11,773 bases of DNA, taken from Rhodobiaceae bacterium (GTDB taxonomy: Bacteria; Pseudomonadota; Alphaproteobacteria; Micropepsales; Micropepsaceae). The notes beneath the pieces were generated by a model. That model made no database searches, was not told where the DNA came from, and saw nothing but the letters and a program-made list of their open reading frames with translations. Both the position numbers and the translations under genes were made by a program. Where the stretch lies: the NCBI GenBank assembly GCA_009885515.1, contig VFKO01000228.1:1-11773 (forward strand), in the 5' to 3' direction. Shown here in pieces: positions 6,592-11,773 of the stretch (its first letter is position 1; each line of letters starts with the position of its first letter).

Positions 6592-7241
6592 ACGCCGATG
6601 AACGGTTGGACGAGCCGCACCATCCTCGACTTGAATCGCGTCGGCGCCTCAGTCGCCACCAGACAGATGCAAGGCTGATCCGCCTCCGCCACCGGTTCGT
6701 GTTCGACCGCCTCATCGAGATCGGCGACATCGCCCGGAGCAAAGCGTCCCAGCCGGTCGTTATAGGCGCCCGACAAGATCAACGTGATCTCGCTCCCGCC
6801 ATGACCGTGTAGCGGCATGCTTTTGCCCGCACCAACGCGCACCAGAAACAGCTTGCCGCGCGATCCGGCAGGCAGCGGCAAATCCACCATCGCCCAACCT
6901 GGCGCTTTGGTCTTCCATTTCAGGTCGGCCAAGCGCATCCCCGGCAACAACCGCGCCAACGGCGCCGGAAACTCGCTCTTGGATGAAGCCTTAGCCGGAA
7001 AACGATGCAGCGTCGCCCGGTCGAGCCGCTCAAGCGTCTGTGCGCGGCAGTCCTCTGACACCGCAGCAGCCTCAAGCGAGGCCAACAACCCACCGCCCAC
7101 TTGCTCGGCCTTCAGCGCCGCCGCACGGCACGCGGAGCACGAAGAGATATGAGAAGCCGCCACCACGCTCAACGCGCCGTCGAGCGTCCCCGCCGCAAAG
7201 GCCGAAAGCGTGGCCGCATCCAGATGATGATGAATATTCAT
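6588..7241 (-). CDS. chrR: ChrR-type zinc-binding anti-sigma factor with cupin domain
   Basis: ChrR holds the ECF sigma factor RpoE inactive and releases it on singlet oxygen or organic peroxide stress. The 217-residue protein has both domains of the Rhodobacter protein. The N-terminal zinc anti-sigma domain carries H6, H31, C35 and C38, identical in position to the residues known for R. sphaeroides ChrR. The C-terminal cupin domain has H145, H147, E151 and H181, with the same internal spacing as its zinc ligands and needed for the singlet-oxygen response. The ATG overlaps the rpoE stop as ATGA, with AGAGG seven bases upstream, so both proteins should be made in proportion. All key ligands are kept, so the sensor is likely functional. 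Confidence 0.95.
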   Translation of the reverse strand: MNIHHHLDAATLSAFAAGTLDGALSVVAASHISSCSACRAAALKAEQVGGGLLASLEAAAVSEDCRAQTLERLDRATLHRFPAKASSKSEFPAPLARLLPGMRLADLKWKTKAPGWAMVDLPLPAGSRGKLFLVRVGAGKSMPLHGHGGSEITLILSGAYNDRLGRFAPGDVADLDEAVEHEPVAEADQPCICLVATEAPTRFKSRMVRLVQPFIGV

Positions 7242-7819
7242 TGGAGAACCTCTAACTTTTTACGCAACCGCCCATAAGCAAGCCGCACCCGCGACTTCAC
7301 GGTGCCGAGCGGCAGGTTGAGTCTGCGCGCAATCTCGCCCTGCGCCATGCCCTCGACAAACGACAGAATCAGCGGTTCTTTCTGTTCCGGCGGAATCTCG
7401 TCCAAGTACTGCGCGATCAATTGCGCCTCTTGTTTGCGCCACACCACTTCGTCACTTCCAGCCTCGCCCGACGGCGGATCGTAATCGTCGAGCACGGTAA
7501 GCGGCATCACCCCGTCGCGCCGGTGCCGGTCTATCCATAGGTTGCGCGCGATGGTGAAGATCCACGTTGACACCGCGCCTCGCGTTGGGTCGTAAAGCCC
7601 CGCCTTCGTCCACACCGCAATCATGGTCTCCTGCACCAAATCTTCGGCAAGTTCGTGCGTAGCCCCCTTACGCATCATGACGGATTTAACCTTGGGCGCG
7701 AATGCATCGAACAACTCGGCAAAAGCGGTGCGATCCAAATTTCGTGCAACGCCGCTCAACAGGCGCTGCGCCTCCTGATCGTCCTGACGACGCAAGGCCC
7801 GGTCATCCGATTTAGACAT
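7238..7819 (-). CDS. rpoE: ECF sigma factor RpoE (ChrR-controlled, ECF11 type)
   Basis: This group 4 sigma factor directs RNA polymerase to oxidative stress genes when released from ChrR. From ATG 7819 it has 193 residues: region 2 spans about 36-101 with the core-binding DLVQETMIAVW (60-70) and the -10-reading segment WIFTIARNLWIDRHRR (86-101), and region 4 spans about 142-190 with the helix-turn-helix E162-IARRLNLPLGTVKSR. Overlap with chrR by ATGA shows the pair is co-translated. ATG 7819 has GGTGG eight bases upstream, but an in-frame TTG at 7840 with a better GAAAGG site would add seven residues and also fits the promoter; the start is not settled. The promoter upstream matches the one it would recognise, implying autoregulation. 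Confidence 0.94.
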   Translation of the reverse strand: MSKSDDRALRRQDDQEAQRLLSGVARNLDRTAFAELFDAFAPKVKSVMMRKGATHELAEDLVQETMIAVWTKAGLYDPTRGAVSTWIFTIARNLWIDRHRRDGVMPLTVLDDYDPPSGEAGSDEVVWRKQEAQLIAQYLDEIPPEQKEPLILSFVEGMAQGEIARRLNLPLGTVKSRVRLAYGRLRKKLEVLQ

Positions 7820-7865
7820 GTCCGAGACCACCGCGCGCAACGCTCAAACCTTTCATAGACACAGC

Positions 7866-7894
7866 TCATACGGCCCAAGACATGAAACGGATCA
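7866..7894 (-). promoter_or_regulatory. RpoE-type autoregulated promoter of rpoE-chrR
   Basis: Read on the minus strand, TGATCC (7894-7889), 17 bases, then GTATGA (7871-7866). TGATCC is the -35 recognised by the R. sphaeroides RpoE (ECF11) group. Transcription would start near 7859, about 20 bases before the TTG and 40 before the ATG start candidates of rpoE. A matching element faces the other way. Confidence 0.8.
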
Positions 7895-7932
7895 CTCCAA
7901 CGGAAGTACCCAGTTAAGCACTTTTCATCCGC

Positions 7933-7961
7933 TGATCCAATGCCCCACGCCCTGCGTATCA
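7933..7961 (+). promoter_or_regulatory. RpoE-type promoter of the FAD oxidoreductase operon
   Basis: TGATCC (7933-7938), 17 bases, then GTATCA (7956-7961), the same layout and nearly the same -10 as the promoter of rpoE. The two -35 elements are 38 bp apart and divergent. Transcription would start near 7968, downstream of the ATG at 7940, which argues that the oxidoreductase starts at GTG 7991 with a leader of about 20 bases. Confidence 0.78.
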
Positions 7962-7990
7962 GTTCCAACAAACAGAAAGCCGCCGGTTTC

Positions 7991-9352
7991 GTGACACCCC
8001 CCCCAAACGCCCCGCTCAGCATCGCAGTCGTTGGTTCAGGTATCTCTGGCCTGTCGACCGCCTGGCTTTTGTCCCAGCGCCACAACGTGACCCTCCTTGA
8101 AGCCGACAATCGCATCGGCGGACATTCGCACACCGTCGATTGCATGGTCGATGGCACGAAGGTGCCCATCGACACCGGTTTCATCGTCTATAACCGCCCC
8201 ACCTATCCCAATTTGACGGCACTGTTCGACTATCTGAACGTGCCGACCGCACCCTCCGACATGGGCTTTGCCGTTTCCATGTATCGGGGCCGCGTCGAAT
8301 ACTCAGGCAACGGCTTCCTGCGCATGTTCGGCAGTTTTCGCAATCTAGCCGACCCTGGCCACTGGCGCATGTTGCGCGACATCATCCGCTTCTTCCGCAC
8401 CGCTTCCAATCACGCCCACACGCTAGACGAAAGGACGACATTGGGCGAATTCGCATTGGCCCAAGGCTATTCGAGAGAATTCCTCGATCGCCATCTTCTG
8501 CCATCCGCGGGCGCCATTTGGTCGGCGGCCCCCGAGCAGATGCTCGACTATCCGGCGCGCGCCTTTTTGAAATTCTTCGACAATCACGGCCTGCTGAAAT
8601 TCGTCAGCCGCCCGCAGTGGCGCACCGTCATCGGCGGCGCGAGAGAGTACGTCGAGCGCATCCTCGCGGACGGACGCATGAATGTGCTGACAAACCATCG
8701 CGTGACCAAGATCAAACGCGCCAAAGACACCGTGACCATCGAAGCGGCCGGCGGCTTCCGCGCGACCTTCGATCACATCGTTATCGCCTCCCACGCCGAC
8801 CAAGCGCTAGCCATACTCGACGAGCCCACTTCCGACGAGCGCCGCTATCTCGGCGCCTTTCGCTATACGACCAACCGCGCCATACTTCACCGCGACCGGA
8901 CCTTGATGCCGCGCAACAAATGGCTGTGGTCGAGCTGGAACTATCTCTCCCAAGACGGCGCCGGAGCCCAAGCCTGCACCATCACCTATTGGATGAATGC
9001 ATTGCAGCCGCTAAAGACGAAAGCCGACTTCTTTGTCACGCTCAACCCCGAACGCGACCCGGCCAAAGACACCATCGAGCGCGAGATGCTTTACGATCAC
9101 CCCGTCTTCACACCCGAGACCGGGCGCGTCCAGCGAGAACTTTGGTCGCTGCAGGGACGGCGCAACACCTGGTATTGTGGCGCGCATTTTGGCGCCGGCT
9201 TTCACGAAGACGGCTTGCAAGCGGGCTTGGCAGTCGCCGAACAGTTGGGCGGTGTCAAACGTCCTTGGACGCTCGACAACCCTTCGACCCGCATTCACGT
9301 CGCCGATCGTCCGCAGCCCTCCAAGCCCGTCCTCTTGGACGCCGCGCAATGA
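7991..9352 (+). CDS. FAD/NAD(P)-binding oxidoreductase, COG2907/amine-oxidase-like (UfaD-like)
   Basis: This flavoprotein of about 453 residues has an N-terminal dinucleotide fold with G15-S-G-I-S-G20, the ribose-binding E37 and the R-I-G-G-H-S-H-T block (41-48) typical of the flavin amine oxidase/desaturase superfamily. A C-terminal FAD motif lies in the WYCGAHFGAGFHEDGLQAGL region. Members of COG2907 are regularly next to DUF1365 and Cfa-like genes, and in Rhodobacter a member is part of the furan fatty acid pathway, acting as a desaturase on the methylated acyl chain. GTG 7991 is chosen over ATG 7940 because the promoter -10 lies between them and the conserved fold begins shortly after the GTG. 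A run of eight C bases sits at codons 3-5. The stop overlaps the next start as ATGA. Confidence 0.88.
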   Translation: MTPPPNAPLSIAVVGSGISGLSTAWLLSQRHNVTLLEADNRIGGHSHTVDCMVDGTKVPIDTGFIVYNRPTYPNLTALFDYLNVPTAPSDMGFAVSMYRGRVEYSGNGFLRMFGSFRNLADPGHWRMLRDIIRFFRTASNHAHTLDERTTLGEFALAQGYSREFLDRHLLPSAGAIWSAAPEQMLDYPARAFLKFFDNHGLLKFVSRPQWRTVIGGAREYVERILADGRMNVLTNHRVTKIKRAKDTVTIEAAGGFRATFDHIVIASHADQALAILDEPTSDERRYLGAFRYTTNRAILHRDRTLMPRNKWLWSSWNYLSQDGAGAQACTITYWMNALQPLKTKADFFVTLNPERDPAKDTIEREMLYDHPVFTPETGRVQRELWSLQGRRNTWYCGAHFGAGFHEDGLQAGLAVAEQLGGVKRPWTLDNPSTRIHVADRPQPSKPVLLDAAQ

Positions 9353-10128
9353 GTAAGCCCCAGTCATGCCTTTATCGCGGCGAAGTCGGCCACCATCGCC
9401 TTGCCCCCGTGCGCCACGAACTGCGCTACAAAGTTTACAATTTCTTTGCCGACATCGACGACCTGCCGGGCCTTGCCAACCATTTGCGCTTTTTTTCCTA
9501 CAACGGCTTGAACCTCTTCTCCATTGCCGACCGCGATCACGGTCCGGGCGACGGCACCTCGATCAGCGATCACGTCTGGTCACTGGTAAAGGCGACAACC
9601 GAAGGTGCCGACGTTCGGCGCATTTTCATGTTCTGTTACCCGCGCGTTCTGGGCTACGTCTTCAATCCGCTGACGGTCTACTACGCCTTCGATGCCAAAG
9701 GCGCCTTGCGCTTGGCGATCTATGAGGTCAACAACACCTACGGCGACCGTCACACATACGTCATCCCCGCCAGCGTCGGCCTGCAACAAACCTGCGCCAA
9801 GAAATTATACGTCTCGCCATTCAACGCCGTGGAAGGCCACTACATTTTTACCATCGACACCCCCGGCGATAGGCTGTCGCTCGGCATCGCCTTGACGACG
9901 CAAGACGGGCCGCGACTCAATGCCTGGTTCTCCGGATCGCGTATCGCGCTAACTGACCGCGCCCTGCTGCGCTCCTTTTTTGGCCTGCCGCTTTTGCCGC
10001 TCAGGATCGTCGGCGGTATTCATTGGGAGGCCGCAAAACTGTGGCTGAAAGGTTTGCGCCCGGTTGCCCGCCCCGCACCACCGGCACAAGCCACCTCATA
10101 CGCCAAGACTGCATCGGGTGGCGAATGA
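9349..10128 (+). CDS. DUF1365 protein of fatty-acid-modification operon
   Basis: The 259-residue protein belongs to DUF1365 (COG3496). Visible family features are YRGEVGHHRLAPVRHELRY near residues 9-27, the PRVLGYVFNPLTVYY block near 98-112, the EVNNTYGDRHTY block near 124-135, the KKLYVSPFNAVEGHY block near 148-162 and the end HWEAAKLWLKG. Conserved His, Arg and Tyr residues suggest an enzyme, but its biochemical activity is unknown to me. It is nearly always encoded between a COG2907 oxidoreductase and a Cfa-like methyltransferase, as here, so a step in acyl-chain modification is likely. Both ends overlap neighbouring genes by ATGA. An open frame extends upstream to 8518, but that part lies in the oxidoreductase gene and is a shadow. 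Confidence 0.88.
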   Translation: MSKPQSCLYRGEVGHHRLAPVRHELRYKVYNFFADIDDLPGLANHLRFFSYNGLNLFSIADRDHGPGDGTSISDHVWSLVKATTEGADVRRIFMFCYPRVLGYVFNPLTVYYAFDAKGALRLAIYEVNNTYGDRHTYVIPASVGLQQTCAKKLYVSPFNAVEGHYIFTIDTPGDRLSLGIALTTQDGPRLNAWFSGSRIALTDRALLRSFFGLPLLPLRIVGGIHWEAAKLWLKGLRPVARPAPPAQATSYAKTASGGE

Positions 10129-11327
10129 GCGCCCACGCAGTATCCAGCTCAGCTGACCATCTCGACCGTCTGGTCGCTTCGATCGCGCAACGCCTTACGC
10201 GTCATGGTGTGAAAGATCATCTCAAGCTCGTATTGCCGTCGGGCCGCGTCATCGAGTTTGGTCAAACCTGTCGAAAGTCCGCCGCCGAAATTCAGCTCAA
10301 ATCTTACAAGACGATTTGGGCATCGCTGCGTCGCGGTTCCTTGGGACTGTGCGAATCTTATGTCGATGGTCACTGGGAGAGCCCTGATGTGGGGCGCGTG
10401 TTTTCCTTTTTCCTGGCCAATGGAGCAAGCATCGACCACGCGGCGAAATTCACTTCGCTCGGACGCTCACTCGACAGAATTTGGCATTGGCGTCGAGGCA
10501 ATACCCGCACCGGATCAAAGCGCAACATTGAAGCACACTACGATCTGGGTAACGAATTCTATGGGCTCTGGCTGGATGGAACGATGACTTATTCCGCGGC
10601 TTGGTTCGGCGGCGGCGCACAAACACTTGAAACGGCCCAAATGGCAAAAAACCAGATTGTGCTCGACGCGCTCGAGACTTCGAACGGCCATGACCTGCTC
10701 GAGATCGGGTGCGGTTGGGGTGGGCTGGCCGAAGCTGCCGCTGATCGCGGCGCCAACGTCACCGGCATTACGCTGTCGGAAGAACAACTGGCTTTCTCGC
10801 GAAAGCGGCTTGGTGCAAAAGCAGATCTTCGCTTGCAGGATTACCGCGATGTGGAAGGTTCGTTCGATCGCATTGCCTCCATTGAAATGATCGAAGCTGT
10901 AGGCGAAGCGTATTGGCCGCGCTATTTTAGAACGCTCTCAGACCGACTTAGACCCGGCGGCATTGCCGTCATTCAAGCCATCACGATTGACCCGCCTCTT
11001 TTCCCGCTTTACCGCCGCAGCGTCGATTTCATTCAGCGCCACATCTTTCCTGGCGGCATGCTGCCCACGCCCGAGATCATAAAGTACGAAGCCGAGGCAG
11101 CCGGGCTCGCGTATCATCCGGTGCTGAATTTCGGACTAGACTACGCGCACACGCTTTCGATTTGGCGCGATCGCTTCGAGGCGGCCTGGCCCAGCATCGC
11201 AGCGCTTGGCTTCGACGAGACTTTCCGCCGCAAGTGGCGCGTGTACCTCGCCTATTGCGAAGCCGGATTCCGCGCGCAGACCATCAATGTCGGTCTGTAC
11301 CAGTTGGTCAAGCCGGCAAATCCCTGA
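10125..11327 (+). CDS. Cyclopropane-fatty-acyl-phospholipid synthase-like SAM methyltransferase
   Basis: This 400-residue protein transfers a methyl from S-adenosylmethionine to the double bond of a phospholipid acyl chain. After an N-terminal lipid-binding part it has HYDLGNEFYGLWLD near residues 140-153, the SAM motif E193-I-G-C-G-W-G-G200, the M255-I-E257-A-V-G segment and the HIFPGGMLPT loop at 306-315. By comparison with E. coli Cfa, of the five bicarbonate-binding residues E257 (E239), I286 (I268) and Y340 (Y317) are kept, but C139 is replaced by A158 and H266 by Q284. Such members often make methylated or furan-type acids, so cyclopropane formation is not assured. ATG 10125 overlaps the DUF1365 stop as ATGA; an in-frame upstream extension to 10023 lacks family similarity. 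Confidence 0.92.
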   Translation: MSAHAVSSSADHLDRLVASIAQRLTRHGVKDHLKLVLPSGRVIEFGQTCRKSAAEIQLKSYKTIWASLRRGSLGLCESYVDGHWESPDVGRVFSFFLANGASIDHAAKFTSLGRSLDRIWHWRRGNTRTGSKRNIEAHYDLGNEFYGLWLDGTMTYSAAWFGGGAQTLETAQMAKNQIVLDALETSNGHDLLEIGCGWGGLAEAAADRGANVTGITLSEEQLAFSRKRLGAKADLRLQDYRDVEGSFDRIASIEMIEAVGEAYWPRYFRTLSDRLRPGGIAVIQAITIDPPLFPLYRRSVDFIQRHIFPGGMLPTPEIIKYEAEAAGLAYHPVLNFGLDYAHTLSIWRDRFEAAWPSIAALGFDETFRRKWRVYLAYCEAGFRAQTINVGLYQLVKPANP

Positions 11328-11363
11328 ACCCGAGCTCGATGCCTTCGCAGCCGAGAACCCGCC

Positions 11364-11773
11364 CTAAAGTCCGCTCAGCAAATTGTTGTAGGACTGCAAG
11401 GCCCGCGCGTTCGGCGTTGCTCCCGTCTTCGGCGTACGGGTGAGCGACAGGAATGCGCTCTTGATCACTTCCATCGCTGTTGCCAATTGGTACGTCACCG
11501 TACGGGCCTTCAGCTGGTCGCCGATACCGGTATCGCTCTTCAGCCCCAGCGCAAAGGTGCTGGCGCTCGTTTTCGTTGCAGCACTCTTCTTCGTGTTGTC
11601 CAGACGCACGGGATCGATGCCGAGCCCCGCGAGCGCATCAAACCCATCACTCCCGCGAATGAGCTCAATAACTTGACCCTCTTTCGCCGAAATCTTGATC
11701 CCGTCGCCGCCAGCCCGTGAAACCTCAGCGCTGCCCTTCAAGAGCAGAACATTACTGACCTTTCGTGCCAACA
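11364..11773 (-). CDS. Unrecognised protein, C-terminal part (continues past window)
   Basis: An open frame of about 136 codons enters from beyond the right edge and ends with TAG at 11364-11366; the TTG at 11771 is only the first possible start inside the window and need not be real. I do not recognise the family. The visible part has a segment beginning KEGQVIELIRGSDGFDALAGLG (residues about 30-51), then a Lys/Ser/Thr/Ala-rich linker, and a helical C-terminus ending in LQSYNNLLSGL. Secreted flagellar structural proteins have similar composition and endings, and flagellar genes are near, but this is only a hint. It converges on the methyltransferase gene with 36 bases between stop codons and no evident hairpin. 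Confidence 0.6.
   Translation of the reverse strand, partial: LARKVSNVLLLKGSAEVSRAGGDGIKISAKEGQVIELIRGSDGFDALAGLGIDPVRLDNTKKSAATKTSASTFALGLKSDTGIGDQLKARTVTYQLATAMEVIKSAFLSLTRTPKTGATPNARALQSYNNLLSGL

Noticed and set aside
6676..6704. TGATCC-N17-GTGTTC on the plus strand inside chrR
   Set aside because: The -10 part does not match the GTAT(G/C)A seen in the two good promoters, and it would point antisense into genes of the same operon.
8518..9348. Open frame of 277 codons upstream of and in frame with the DUF1365 gene
   Set aside because: It lies wholly within the oxidoreductase gene, is rich in Arg, Pro and Ser as expected of a shadow frame, and the DUF1365 homology starts only at ATG 9349.
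10023..10124. Upstream extension of the methyltransferase reading frame
   Set aside because: It overlaps the end of the DUF1365 gene, shows no family similarity, and ATG 10125 has the operon's usual ATGA overlap.
1..11773. CRISPR arrays, tRNA or rRNA genes, insertion sequences and prophage genes
   Set aside because: I read the window for direct-repeat arrays, cloverleaf-type sequences, transposase motifs and terminal inverted repeats and saw none; gene order and style look like stable chromosomal DNA.

Overview
The window looks like chromosomal DNA of a GC-rich alphaproteobacterium with Caulobacter-type flagellar gene control. The evidence is a FliX gene (the class II flagellar regulator of the Caulobacter lineage) divergent from flgI, a perfect CtrA box (TTAA-N7-TTAA) and a sigma-54 promoter between them, a short FlgJ-like rod protein without the muramidase domain, and an alphaproteobacterial DksA lacking three of its four zinc cysteines. 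I cannot name a genus from sequence alone.

Layout. Positions 1-2274 (+) hold flgG (5' end cut by the window), flgA and flgH: distal rod, P-ring chaperone and L-ring lipoprotein. A perfect 26-bp palindrome with a T-tract ends this operon. Positions 2355-3330 (-) hold fliX followed by dksA. Positions 3331-3559 are a control region with CtrA, GANTC, possible FlbD and sigma-54 sites. Positions 3560-5398 (+) hold flgI, a short flgJ-type gene and a flbY/FlgN-like gene. Together the flagellar genes cover rod completion and the P and L rings.

Positions 5395-11327 are a different module. An ECF sigma factor of the RpoE (ECF11) type and its ChrR anti-sigma factor (-) are followed by an SDR oxidoreductase and a DUF2177 membrane protein. 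Divergently (+) lie a COG2907-type FAD oxidoreductase, a DUF1365 protein and a cyclopropane-fatty-acid-synthase-like methyltransferase. The two operons are headed by matching divergent promoters, TGATCC-N17-GTAT(G/C)A, 38 bp apart between their -35 elements. This indicates that the sigma factor drives both its own operon and the lipid-modification operon, as in the singlet-oxygen response of Rhodobacter. The methyltransferase lacks two of the five bicarbonate-binding residues of E. coli Cfa, so it may make a methylated or furan-type product rather than a cyclopropane. Almost all junctions in this module are 4-base stop/start overlaps.

The right edge (11364-11773, -) carries the C-terminal part of an unrecognised protein.
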